64,000 nucleotides of DNA from Thiodiazotropha sp050291245 (GTDB lineage Bacteria > Pseudomonadota > Gammaproteobacteria > Chromatiales > Chromatiaceae): the NCBI GenBank assembly GCA_050291245.1, contig JBNKJP010000016.1, positions 42,373 through 106,372 on the forward strand, written 5' to 3'. The notes below the pieces were generated by a model. That model had not been told where the DNA came from. It saw only the letters and a program-made list of their open reading frames with translations, and did no database searches. Below, piece by piece: positions 8,091 to 16,646 of the stretch (positions are counted from its first letter, which is position 1; every line of letters begins with the position of its first letter). The translations under genes were made by a program, and so were the position numbers.

Positions 8091-9416
8091 TCAGTCGCCC
8101 CGTCCGATGGCATAGTAGCTGAAACCCGCGGCCTTGAGCCGGGCCGGATCGTAGATATTCCGACCGTCGAAGATCACCGGAGCGCTCAGGGACTGTTTGA
8201 GGTGATCGAAATCGGGGCTGCGGAATACCTGCCACTCGGTGACCACGATCAACGCGTCGGCACCCTGCAGGGTCACCTCCTGATCCTCGCAATAAACCAG
8301 ATCGTCGCGCTCGCCGTAGATCCGCTGGCACTCCTCCATGGCCTCCGGATCATAGGCCCGAACCTTGGCCCCAGCGGCCCACAGGGCCTCCATCAATACC
8401 CGGCTCGAGGCCTCGCGCATGTCATCGGTATTGGGCTTGAAAGAGAGCCCCCAGAGGGCGAAGGTTTTGCCCTTCACGTCCCCCTCGTAGTGACGCTGGA
8501 TCTTGTCGAACAGCACCTGCTTCTGCCGGTAATTGACCGCCTCCACCGCGCTGAGCAGCTCGGCGTTATAACCCACTTCCCGGGCGGTGCGCTCCAATGC
8601 CTTGACGTCCTTGGGAAAACAGGAACCGCCGTAGCCGCAACCGGGATAGATGAAGGAGTAACCGATGCGCGTGTCCGCGCCGATGCCCCGGCGCACCTCT
8701 TCGATGTCGGCACCCAGGCGCTCCGCCAGATTGGACAGCTCGTTCATGAAACTGATTTTGGTGGCGAGAATCGCGTTGGCCGCGTACTTGGTCAGCTCGG
8801 CGGAACGGATGTCCATGGCGACCAACCGGTCGTGGTTACGGTTGAACGGCGCATAGAGCGCCCGCAGTAGCTCGGTGGTTCTGGGATTGTCGGTACCGAT
8901 GATGATGCGATCGGGCTTCATGAAATCATCGAGGGCCGCGCCTTCCTTGAGAAATTCCGGATTCGACACCACATCGAACTCCACCTGCTTGCCCAGACTT
9001 TCCAGGGTTTGATTGATCCGCGCGCGAACCTTGTCCGCGGTGCCCACCGGAACCGTAGACTTGTCCACCACCACGCGGTACTCCTGCATGTTGTTGGCGA
9101 TCGATTCGGCCACCGCCAGGACATACTGGAGGTCCGCGGAGCCATCTTCATCGGGAGGGGTGCCCACCGCGATGAACTGGAACAGGCCGTGAGACACCGC
9201 CTGGGCCACATCGGTGGTGAAACTCAACCGCCCGGCCTTGGCGTTGCGCGTTACCATCTCCTCGAGACCCGGCTCGTAGATGGGGATCTCACCCTGGTTG
9301 AGCATGTCGATTTTACGGCTGTCCACATCCATGCAGACCACCTCGTTACCCACTTCGGCAAGACAGGCGCCGGTCACCAGCCCCACATATCCCGAGCCAA
9401 ATACAGTTACTTTCAT
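8091..9416 (-). CDS. ugd: UDP-glucose 6-dehydrogenase
   Basis: It oxidises UDP-glucose to UDP-glucuronate in two NAD-dependent steps, feeding capsule, exopolysaccharide or LPS sugar synthesis. The 441-residue protein has the N-terminal Rossmann motif VFGSGYVGLVTG, the conserved VVDKSTVPVGTAD and SNPEFLKEG segments, and the catalytic cysteine in GCGYGGSCFPKD. The substrate-binding C-terminal domain includes GLSFKPNTDDMREASS. The ATG at 9416 is preceded by AAGGG; an in-frame TTG two codons upstream is less likely. No polysaccharide cluster surrounds it. Confidence 0.96.
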   Translation of the reverse strand: MKVTVFGSGYVGLVTGACLAEVGNEVVCMDVDSRKIDMLNQGEIPIYEPGLEEMVTRNAKAGRLSFTTDVAQAVSHGLFQFIAVGTPPDEDGSADLQYVLAVAESIANNMQEYRVVVDKSTVPVGTADKVRARINQTLESLGKQVEFDVVSNPEFLKEGAALDDFMKPDRIIIGTDNPRTTELLRALYAPFNRNHDRLVAMDIRSAELTKYAANAILATKISFMNELSNLAERLGADIEEVRRGIGADTRIGYSFIYPGCGYGGSCFPKDVKALERTAREVGYNAELLSAVEAVNYRQKQVLFDKIQRHYEGDVKGKTFALWGLSFKPNTDDMREASSRVLMEALWAAGAKVRAYDPEAMEECQRIYGERDDLVYCEDQEVTLQGADALIVVTEWQVFRSPDFDHLKQSLSAPVIFDGRNIYDPARLKAAGFSYYAIGRGD

Positions 9417-9483
9417 TCTCAACCCTTATGAAACGATCATAAACAGGGCGCCATGATACTTGCTCGGGAGATCGGAAACCACA

Positions 9484-10191
9484 CTATATCCCCACTTCCC
9501 GCTGTTCTGGCACCCCATCAAGCAGACCCTGGATCAGCCGGTTCAACGCCTCGGATTCCCCCTCCCAGGGTTCGATCACCGGCAGCACCTCGATCGCTAC
9601 CGCCCCACGCTGAATCAATGGCCTGAAAATATGCCCCTGGGCACGTACGCCCCTGATCCGCAGGGGCACAATCGGAGATTGAGTGATACGGGCCAGGCGC
9701 GCCGCTCCCGCCTTGATTTTCCTTGGCGGATCACTGTCCAGATGGATCTTGCCATGGGGAAACAGGGCCACCACCTCCCCCTCCCGCAAGGCCTTGAAGG
9801 CCTGACGCAGTGCCTTTTCCGGATTCGTGGCCCGATCCACCGGGATACAGCCCACCCCACGGAACAGCCAGCGCAGTCCGAACCGCTCATACTGTTCGCG
9901 GGCGATCATAAAGCGTAGCGGTCGACGACTGGCGGCAATCATCAGCAGCGGGTCCAGACCTGAGATATGGTTGGAGACCACGACCGCCGCCCCGGTTTGC
10001 GGCAACGGCAGATTGACCGGGGGCAACCGGTGAAAACGTCGGCAGTAGAGACGGTTGAGGCCATCCAGCCGGTTGAGCCAGAGGGCCCCCCACTCGGTCT
10101 CCTGGGCGGAGCGGCAGACCCGGTCGATCCACAGCACCAGCAAACCACCCCCCAGCAGCATGGCCAGATACCCTGTTGTGGCGGCACTCAT
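9484..10191 (-). CDS. 1-acyl-sn-glycerol-3-phosphate acyltransferase-like protein (PlsC family)
   Basis: The 235-residue membrane-associated protein has a PlsC acyltransferase domain. An N-terminal hydrophobic helix (GYLAMLLGGGLLVLWI) is followed by the catalytic NHX4D motif (SNHISGLDPL), the GVGCIPVDR block and the substrate-binding FPHGKI motif. It should transfer an acyl group to a lysophospholipid or related acceptor at the inner membrane. Its exact acceptor cannot be read from the sequence, and it may not be the primary PlsC. It lies between def and ugd on the same strand. Confidence 0.85.
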   Translation of the reverse strand: MSAATTGYLAMLLGGGLLVLWIDRVCRSAQETEWGALWLNRLDGLNRLYCRRFHRLPPVNLPLPQTGAAVVVSNHISGLDPLLMIAASRRPLRFMIAREQYERFGLRWLFRGVGCIPVDRATNPEKALRQAFKALREGEVVALFPHGKIHLDSDPPRKIKAGAARLARITQSPIVPLRIRGVRAQGHIFRPLIQRGAVAIEVLPVIEPWEGESEALNRLIQGLLDGVPEQREVGI

Positions 10192-10260
10192 GATAGGGGT
10201 TCCGTGACTCCGAGCGGAAGTGAGACTTCAGGATGTTGCATCGTGGGACGAACGGCCGAT

Positions 10261-10782
10261 CTACGGTTTCTGTTTTCCCTTGCTGTAGACCTTGCGTTGA
10301 AACAGATCGGTGCGCCGGCTCACCAGCCGGTCCACGAACAGCAGACCATCGAGATGATCCACTTCATGCTGCAGCGCCCGGGCCTCAAAACCCTCCATGG
10401 CGAACTCCAACGGCTCTCCGATGGGACTCTGGGCTCGGAGTTTGATGCGTTCCGCGCGGATCACGTTACCGGTGTAGTCCGGCACGGAGAGGCATCCCTC
10501 GCGCCCCAGTTCAAAGCCGTCCCATTCGGTGATCTCGGGATTGACCAGGATCATATGGCCGTGGTTCGGCACCGGCTTGCGGGTGGTGGAACAGTCAAGA
10601 ATGATGATCCTCTGCCCGCGACCCACCTGGGGCGCGGCGATGCCCACCGCGGCCGGGCCCGCCTGGCGGGTCTCCTCCAGATCATCGATGAATGCCAGCA
10701 GTTCGTCATCGAAAACGCTGACCTCCTCCGCCACCTCTTTCAGGCGCGGATCGGGCAGTGTGAGGATTTCCAAAATAGCCAT
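10261..10782 (-). CDS. def: Peptide deformylase
   Basis: It removes the N-formyl group from nascent proteins. The 173-residue enzyme has the three metal-site motifs: motif 1 as VGIAAPQVG (about 46-54), motif 2 EGCLSVP with the metal-binding cysteine, and motif 3 HEVDH with the two metal-binding histidines and catalytic Glu. It is not next to fmt, so it may be a second deformylase; this cannot be tested here. It lies between the gcvR-like gene and the acyltransferase. Confidence 0.95.
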   Translation of the reverse strand: MAILEILTLPDPRLKEVAEEVSVFDDELLAFIDDLEETRQAGPAAVGIAAPQVGRGQRIIILDCSTTRKPVPNHGHMILVNPEITEWDGFELGREGCLSVPDYTGNVIRAERIKLRAQSPIGEPLEFAMEGFEARALQHEVDHLDGLLFVDRLVSRRTDLFQRKVYSKGKQKP

Positions 10783-10816
10783 GACTCGGAATCTATCGGA
10801 TCAGTGTTAACAGGCC

Positions 10817-11335
10817 CTAACCAATGAGGGTCTCGATGGGGGATACGTGGACATCGATCCCTTCGGTACCGAGGGAGGCCAGGGCCGATTCCAGGGTCTC
10901 CAGGGTGGTGTCCGCATACCCCTGAATGGTCATGATGTAGACCGGCCTTTCGCTGCTGCCCACCACATCGGATTCCAGTTCCAGGATGTTGAAACCGCAC
11001 TCCGCCAGGGTTCCGGTTACACTCGCCACGATGCCGGCCCGGTCCGCGCCGTTGACCCGCACCTGAAAGTTGGGAACCCGGTGCTGATGCAACCCACCCT
11101 GCATCTCATCCAGGTGGTAACGCAGCCCCAGATTCCGCGCCACCGGATCGATGATCCCGGACAGTGCGGCACCTTCCTTCTGCGCCCCCACCATCATCAT
11201 AATGGTGAAATTGCCCCCCAGACGAATCATTGACGCCTCGCCCAGGGTCACGCCGCCGCGATACAGGGCATCGGTCAGTTGAGCGACGATGCCGGGCTGA
11301 TCCTCACCCACCAGAGTCAACATTTGCCAGTTCAT
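10817..11335 (-). CDS. gcvR: Glycine cleavage system repressor-like protein with two ACT domains
   Basis: The 172-residue protein consists of two ACT domains. The first begins LTLVGEDQPGIVAQLTDALY and the second FQVRVNGADRAGIVASVTGTL; each carries the Asp-x-x-Gly-Ile turn typical of amino-acid-binding ACT modules. This is the GcvR architecture, in which the protein senses glycine and antagonises GcvA. No gcv genes are in the window, so the role rests on family resemblance. It is 34 bp upstream of def. Confidence 0.8.
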   Translation of the reverse strand: MNWQMLTLVGEDQPGIVAQLTDALYRGGVTLGEASMIRLGGNFTIMMMVGAQKEGAALSGIIDPVARNLGLRYHLDEMQGGLHQHRVPNFQVRVNGADRAGIVASVTGTLAECGFNILELESDVVGSSERPVYIMTIQGYADTTLETLESALASLGTEGIDVHVSPIETLIG

Positions 11336-11375
11336 GGTTTACCTCGGTTATTCGCATCGCGAAACGGATACATCT

Positions 11376-12125
11376 TCAGGAGGCCCCTGAGGGCGGATCC
11401 TCAATCCAGATCAATGACGCCATCCGGCCGGTCACACCATCGCGCCGGTAGGAGAAGAAGCGTTCGCGGTCGGTCACTGTACAGTAATCACCGCCGCCAA
11501 TGAACCCCACACCGGCCCGGTTCAGGCGCAAGCGAGCCAACCGGTACAGATCGGCCCGCCAGAATCCGGGGTTCGAGGGCTGAAACGCCACCTCGTCTCC
11601 CTGGTCGATATCCAGAAATGCCTGCCGGACTTCATCTCCGACTTCGAAGGCCGCCGGACCGATGGCGGGTCCCAGCCACGCCAACAGGGATTCGGCCGGG
11701 GCCTGAAAACGGGACAAGGCGCGTTCGATCACCCCGGCGGCGAGTCCCCGCCAGCCCGCATGCACCGCGCAGACCGCTTGCCCCGACCGGTCAGAGAGCA
11801 GCAACGGCAGACAATCCGCGGTCAGCACCGCGCAGACCACCCCGGATCGGCCGGTATAGACCGCGTCCGCCTCACAGCCCGCCTGACCGGCCTCCACCAC
11901 ATCACAGCCGTGTACCTGTTTCAGCCACACCGGCTCGGCGGGCAACCCGGCTGCGTCACGCAATCGCTGACGATTCCTCAAGACATGCTCAGGATCATCC
12001 GCTACGTGGTCACCCAGATTGAGACTGGAGTAAACGCCCTGACTTACGCCCCCGTAGCGGGTGGTCATCACGGCGCGTATCCTTGGAGAGGCCGGCCAAT
12101 CCGGATAGAGCAGTTCAGGCAGCAT
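11376..12125 (-). CDS. pgeF: Peptidoglycan editing factor PgeF (multicopper polyphenol oxidase/laccase family, YfiH)
   Basis: The 249-residue protein belongs to the YfiH/DUF152 family, linked in the literature to removal of mis-incorporated residues from peptidoglycan precursors and to purine nucleoside activity. The metal-site residues are visible in KQVHGCDV, TADCLPLLL and AVHAGWRGLAAGV. The frame is open to 12206, but the ATG at 12125 gives the typical N terminus (MLPELLYPDW) and an 11-bp overlap with the end of rluD, suggesting translational coupling. Confidence 0.93.
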   Translation of the reverse strand: MLPELLYPDWPASPRIRAVMTTRYGGVSQGVYSSLNLGDHVADDPEHVLRNRQRLRDAAGLPAEPVWLKQVHGCDVVEAGQAGCEADAVYTGRSGVVCAVLTADCLPLLLSDRSGQAVCAVHAGWRGLAAGVIERALSRFQAPAESLLAWLGPAIGPAAFEVGDEVRQAFLDIDQGDEVAFQPSNPGFWRADLYRLARLRLNRAGVGFIGGGDYCTVTDRERFFSYRRDGVTGRMASLIWIEDPPSGAS

Positions 12126-13113
12126 GGCCGGCATCCCGGGCCAGAACCTGCAACAGCACCCGCATATCCTCCGGCAACGGGGCTTCCCAGCTGAGGGGTT
12201 CGCCACTCACCGGATGGAGCAGTCCCAGGCGGGCGGCATGCAGGGCCTGACGGCGGAAATTCTGCAGCCCTTCCTGCATCTCGGTACCCGCCCCCTCCGG
12301 TATCTTAAGACGACCACCGTAGAGCGGATCCCCCAGAAGCGGGTGATGAATATGGCTCATGTGGACCCGGATCTGATGGGTGCGCCCGGTCTCCAGACGT
12401 ACCTGCAGATCGGTGTGCGCGCGAAAACGCTGCACGACCCGGTAGTGAGTAATCGCTTGCTTACCCTGAGGCACAACCGCCATGCGCAGGCGGTTGACCG
12501 GATGCCGGCCGATGGGTGCCTCGATGGTGCCCCCGGAGATCAGCACCCCCTGGGCGATCGCCCGGTATTCCCGCTTCACCGTGCGAGCCTGCAGCTGACG
12601 CACCAGAGCGTTATGGGCCTCCAGGGTACGCGCCACCACCAGCAGACCGCTGGTATCCTTGTCCAGGCGATGGACGATACCGGCTCGGGGAATGGCCTGC
12701 AGTTCCGGAGCATGGGCCAGCAGTCCGTTGAGCAGGGTACCGCTGAGATTACCCGCCGCCGGATGAACCACCAGACCCGCGGGTTTGTTGATCACAATGA
12801 GACTTTCGTCCTCGTAGACCAGATCCAGGTCCATGGTTTCCGGACGGTCCTCGCCACGGGGCTCCACCACCGGTTGCAGACTCAGGGATTCCCCCCCCTT
12901 GACCCGGTCCTTGGCGCGGCACGCCTCACCCTGCAACTTAACCCGCCCCTGTTTGATCCACTGCTGTAGCCGGCTGCGGGAAAACTCGGGAAAGCCCAAT
13001 GAAAGCACCTGATCGACCCGCTGGCCCGCCTGTGCCTCAGCCACTTGCAGGATCCGTAACGGAACTTCTTCCGGGTTACCGGGATCGGAGATCATCATAC
13101 CGCCCGACACCAT
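12115..13113 (-). CDS. rluD: 23S rRNA pseudouridine synthase RluD
   Basis: RluD makes pseudouridines in helix 69 of 23S rRNA. The 332-residue protein has an N-terminal S4 RNA-binding domain (about 35-80, FSRSRLQQWIKQGRV) and an RsuA/RluA catalytic domain with the aspartate in HRLDKDTSGLLVVAR, followed by GRTHQIRVHM. Three in-frame ATGs (13113, 13098, 13095) could start it and none has a strong ribosome site. The bamD-divergent rluD-pgeF arrangement is a common gammaproteobacterial context. Confidence 0.94.
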   Translation of the reverse strand: MVSGGMMISDPGNPEEVPLRILQVAEAQAGQRVDQVLSLGFPEFSRSRLQQWIKQGRVKLQGEACRAKDRVKGGESLSLQPVVEPRGEDRPETMDLDLVYEDESLIVINKPAGLVVHPAAGNLSGTLLNGLLAHAPELQAIPRAGIVHRLDKDTSGLLVVARTLEAHNALVRQLQARTVKREYRAIAQGVLISGGTIEAPIGRHPVNRLRMAVVPQGKQAITHYRVVQRFRAHTDLQVRLETGRTHQIRVHMSHIHHPLLGDPLYGGRLKIPEGAGTEMQEGLQNFRRQALHAARLGLLHPVSGEPLSWEAPLPEDMRVLLQVLARDAGHAA

Positions 13114-13186
13114 TCAGGACGACGATGCTGACGTAGCAGGTTTCCGATATACTTTCGCATCCACAATTTCATCATCGACGAGTGTC

Positions 13187-13957
13187 ATGTTCTCAAAAGT
13201 CATTCCCAGCATCCTGATTCTGGCGATTCTCACGGGTTGTTCCATGCCGGAACAGGTGGACCCGACCAAGGACTGGAGCGCCAGCCAGTTCTACTCGGAG
13301 GCCCACTCGGCCATGCTGGACGGCGAATACGACTCCGCCGTCAAATACTATAACGGCCTGCAAGCCCGTTACCCCTTCGGCCGATACGCCACCCAGGCCC
13401 AGATCGACATCATCTACGCACACTACAAAAACGAGGAGCCCGACTCGGCGATCGCCGCCGCGGACCGCTTCATTAAGCTCAATCCCCAGAGTTCGCTCGT
13501 GGATTATGCCTACTACATGAAAGGATTGGCGAACTACAATCGCAACCAGAGCCTGCTTAGCATGATCCTCCCCACCGACCCCTCGGAGCGGGACGCCGGG
13601 GCAGCGCTCAATTCCTTCAATGACTTTTCAGAGCTGGTGAAACGCTACCCGGACAGTAAGTACGCGGCGGATGCCTATCAGCGCATGCTCTATCTGCGAA
13701 ATAATCTGTCGAAATACCAGATCCACATCGCGCGATACTACATGAGGCGTGGTGCGTATCTGGCCGCGGCCAACCGGGCAAACCGGGTTGTGACCCAGTT
13801 TGAGCGCACCGATTCCGTCGAGGAGGCCCTGAAAATCATGATTGACGCCTATACCCGCCTGGGCTTGACCGAACTGGCCAAGGATGCGGAACGGGTACTG
13901 GCGCTCAACCTGGAAAACGGCCGACTGGCGAAACCGCAGCCCGGCGCGTCCGAATAG
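13187..13957 (+). CDS. bamD: Outer membrane protein assembly factor BamD
   Basis: BamD is the essential lipoprotein of the BAM complex that inserts beta-barrel proteins. The 256-residue product has a signal peptide ending in the lipobox LTGC and five TPR-like helical pairs, starting with SASQFYSEAHSAMLDGEYDS and including the family motif ARYPFGRYATQAQ. Length matches the family. It is transcribed divergently from rluD, and the 73-bp gap must hold both promoters. No strong ribosome site is visible before the ATG. Confidence 0.96.
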   Translation: MFSKVIPSILILAILTGCSMPEQVDPTKDWSASQFYSEAHSAMLDGEYDSAVKYYNGLQARYPFGRYATQAQIDIIYAHYKNEEPDSAIAAADRFIKLNPQSSLVDYAYYMKGLANYNRNQSLLSMILPTDPSERDAGAALNSFNDFSELVKRYPDSKYAADAYQRMLYLRNNLSKYQIHIARYYMRRGAYLAAANRANRVVTQFERTDSVEEALKIMIDAYTRLGLTELAKDAERVLALNLENGRLAKPQPGASE

Positions 13958-14024
13958 ATCCGACTCGAGCCTCCACCCGCCTTAAAGGGTAATGGCACTT
14001 AAACTCAAGGCGACACGCTCGGTT

Positions 14025-14104
14025 TCGTCCTTCCGGCGCATACCGGAATCCAGGATGCTGGACGGTGCTATATTCCCGGATCCTGGCATGCGCCGGGATG
14101 ACGA
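14025..14104. repeat. Imperfect inverted repeat of the GTCATCCCGGCG family (copy 1)
   Basis: Two arms of about 25-30 bp face each other: TCGTCCTTCCGGCGCATACC at 14025 and, inverted, GCATGCGCCGGGATGACGA ending at 14104. The transcript could fold into a long hairpin. It lies in the convergent gap between bamD and glnB, a typical place for such dispersed palindromes, and could serve as a transcript boundary. A related copy is at about 40101-40180. Confidence 0.7.
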
Positions 14105-14154
14105 GGTTTTTTGGCTTTCACTTTAAAGGCGTATCGTCTGAATCAGCCAGAGCC

Positions 14155-14493
14155 TCAGATCGCTGCCTCGTTCTCTTCTCCGGTACGAATGCGGATCACA
14201 CGTTCAACGGGTGAAACGAAAATCTTCCCATCACCGATCTTCCCGGTACGCGCGGCATTGGTAATCGCCTCGATACAGGCCGCCACCTGATCACTGGCGA
14301 CGACCACTTCGAGTTTGACCTTGGGCAGGAAATCCACCACATACTCCGCTCCCCGATAGAGCTCCGTGTGACCCTTCTGCCGACCGAACCCCTTGACCTC
14401 GGTGGCGGTCATACCGGTGATGCCTACCGCCGATAATGCCTCGCGCACATCTTCCAGCTTGAAAGGTTTGATGATTGCTTCGACTTTTTTCAT
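14155..14493 (-). CDS. glnB: Nitrogen regulatory protein P-II
   Basis: The 112-residue P-II protein signals nitrogen and carbon status through 2-oxoglutarate and ATP/ADP binding. The uridylylation site Tyr51 lies in the T loop (KGHTELYRGAEYVVDF), and the C-terminal signature (KIGDGKIFV) is intact. The ATG at 14493 (MKKVEAIIKPFK) is preferred over an upstream extension of 10 residues. It follows nadE on the same strand, a frequent pairing that argues for GlnB rather than an amtB-linked GlnK. Confidence 0.94.
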   Translation of the reverse strand: MKKVEAIIKPFKLEDVREALSAVGITGMTATEVKGFGRQKGHTELYRGAEYVVDFLPKVKLEVVVASDQVAACIEAITNAARTGKIGDGKIFVSPVERVIRIRTGEENEAAI

Positions 14494-14610
14494 TGTTACT
14501 CTGCTCTCGCTTGGAATAATCATTGTAATTCAGGGCATTGTACCGCCCCTGTCAAGGACGCGTCCATGCCTTGTCAGTTTGCCTATTCTCGGACAGACCC
14601 AGGTTCCTAG

Positions 14611-16215
14611 CTACTTCCGCCAGGTGAGAGGATAGCGTCTGTCCCGCCCGTAGGCACGCCGGGTGATCTTGATTCCCGGTGGCGCCTGTCTTCGCTTGTA
14701 CTCATTTCGATCCACCAAACCGATGACCCGCGCCACCACCGCCGGATCATATCCGGCCTCGACAATCTCCCCTATAGCCTGGTCCTGCTCCACATACCGC
14801 TCCAGGATCACATCCAGAAGCGGATAGTCGGGTAAAGAGTCGCTGTCCTTCTGATCGGCCGCCAATTCCGCGGAGGGCGGACGCTCCAGAACTCTTTGCG
14901 GGATGACCGGCGAGCACTGATTCCGATACTCGCACAATCGATAAACCAGGGTCTTCGGCACATCCTTGATCGGTGCGAAACCGCCCGCCATATCCCCATA
15001 AAGGGTCGCATATCCCACCGACATCTCACTTTTGTTCCCCGTGGTCAGCAGAATACGCCCCTTCTTGTTGCTGATCGCCATGAGGATGATACCCCGGCAC
15101 CGGGCCTGGATATTCTCTTCGGTCACGTCCGGCTCATGCCCTTCGAATTCCTCCCTGAGCATCTCCTGGAAGGCCTGGAATGCCGGTTCGATGGGGATGG
15201 AACGGTAGTGCACACCCATGACCCGAGCCTGCGCGGCCGCGTCCTCATTGCTCATGTCCGCGGTATAGCGGGACGGCATCATGACCACCTCCACCTGCTC
15301 GGCTCCCAGGGCATCCACCGCCACCGCCAAAGTCAAAGCGGAATCCACGCCCCCCGACAGGCCGATGATCGCACCGTTGAAGCCGTTTTTCAGAACATAG
15401 TCCCGTACCCCAAGCACCAGGGCTTCGTACACCTCGTGCTCTTCCACCATCAGGGGTTCGATGGAAGCGGGCATGGGTGAGAGCGTCTCTCCCGTTGCCA
15501 CCGCAACCGGCACAATGGCCTCCTGGAAAAAGGCCGCCCGCTGGGTTACTTCACCCCGGGCATTGACCACGAAGGACCCCCCGTCAAAAACCAGTTCATC
15601 CTGCCCGCCGACCAGGTTGGCATAAATAATCGGGATACCGTTCTCCCTCGCCCGCCGCTGAACCAGGCGCTCCCGTTCCAGGGCCTTGCCGGCATGAAAG
15701 GGGGAGGCATTCAGATTCAACAACAGTTCGGCGCCGGCGGCGCGACTCATGGCGGCGGGTTCGGGGTCCCAGATATCCTCACATACGGTAAGACCGATCC
15801 GCACACCCTTCACCTCGAAGGTGACGGCCTCACGACCCGGCGAAAAATAGCGCTTTTCGTCAAACACACTGTAGTTGGGCAGACGGTGCTTTTCATATTC
15901 GACCAGCACCTCGCCGGAACAGAACACCCCAGCCACATTATAGAGTCGTCCCTCCCGGAACCTGGGATATCCGACCACCAGGTGTATCGCACCCGTTTCG
16001 GCGCAAATCTCCGCCACGGCCGATTCAACCCGCTCGATGAAATGCCGGCGCAACAGGAGATCCTCGGGGGGATAGCCTGTCAGGGCCAGTTCCGGGAACA
16101 CGAGGATGTCGGTACCGGATGTGGCGGTCCTCACCGAATCGATGATCTTGCGTGCATTCCCCTCGATATCTCCGACGAGAAAATCACCTTGTACTACCTG
16201 AATGCCGAGGTTCAA
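14611..16215 (-). CDS. nadE: Glutamine-dependent NAD+ synthetase
   Basis: It amidates nicotinate adenine dinucleotide to NAD+ using glutamine. The 534-residue enzyme has an N-terminal nitrilase-type glutaminase domain with the Glu-Lys-Cys triad (FPELALTGYPPEDLLLR, YEKHRLPNY, LTVCEDIWDP) and a C-terminal synthetase with the PP-loop GLSGGVDSAL. The start is a TTG at 16215. It has an AGGAG ribosome site 7 nt upstream and gives the expected N terminus, while the first ATG at 16284 adds 23 residues with no family match. Confidence 0.94.
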   Translation of the reverse strand: MNLGIQVVQGDFLVGDIEGNARKIIDSVRTATSGTDILVFPELALTGYPPEDLLLRRHFIERVESAVAEICAETGAIHLVVGYPRFREGRLYNVAGVFCSGEVLVEYEKHRLPNYSVFDEKRYFSPGREAVTFEVKGVRIGLTVCEDIWDPEPAAMSRAAGAELLLNLNASPFHAGKALERERLVQRRARENGIPIIYANLVGGQDELVFDGGSFVVNARGEVTQRAAFFQEAIVPVAVATGETLSPMPASIEPLMVEEHEVYEALVLGVRDYVLKNGFNGAIIGLSGGVDSALTLAVAVDALGAEQVEVVMMPSRYTADMSNEDAAAQARVMGVHYRSIPIEPAFQAFQEMLREEFEGHEPDVTEENIQARCRGIILMAISNKKGRILLTTGNKSEMSVGYATLYGDMAGGFAPIKDVPKTLVYRLCEYRNQCSPVIPQRVLERPPSAELAADQKDSDSLPDYPLLDVILERYVEQDQAIGEIVEAGYDPAVVARVIGLVDRNEYKRRQAPPGIKITRRAYGRDRRYPLTWRK

Positions 16216-16401
16216 TCGAAAACTCCTGTTGATAACCGACGCGTAAGAATCCCGATGGCACTGACCCTGTTGATGAGCAAGCATACCCTATTTACTGCCA
16301 ATGCCTTGTGAAAAATCTCGCGGCACCCTGTTGAGCCGTCATTCCTGTTAATTAAGGGATAGGAATTGACTCCATAAAAAACATCATCAAGAATTGGCCG
16401 G

Positions 16402-16641
16402 ATGGGACTGAGATACATCTTATTCGGACTAGCGCTCTGGGGCATCTACCTCATCGTTCGCCATTTCATAAGGGCAAGGTCCCTGAAACCCCCGCCATCG
16501 ACCGCCCGGGTGAAGTCGGTGGACAGTGTTCAGTGCGCCTATTGCGGCCTGCACCTCCCCCGTCAGGAAGCCCTGGAGCACCAGGGTCACCACTACTGTA
16601 ATCAGGCACATCTCAGCGCAGCCAAAAAAAAACCGAGCTAA
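16402..16641 (+). CDS. PP0621-like small membrane-anchored zinc-ribbon protein
   Basis: The 79-residue protein has an N-terminal transmembrane helix (GLRYILFGLALWGIYLIV), a basic linker and a C-terminal Cys/His cluster (CAYCGLHLP, then HHYCNQAH) that probably binds zinc. This is the layout of the PP0621 family of unknown function, often found just before pilS. Its stop is 5 bp from the pilS start, so it is probably co-transcribed with pilSR. Confidence 0.82.
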   Translation: MGLRYILFGLALWGIYLIVRHFIRARSLKPPPSTARVKSVDSVQCAYCGLHLPRQEALEHQGHHYCNQAHLSAAKKKPS

Positions 16642-16646
16642 AAAAT

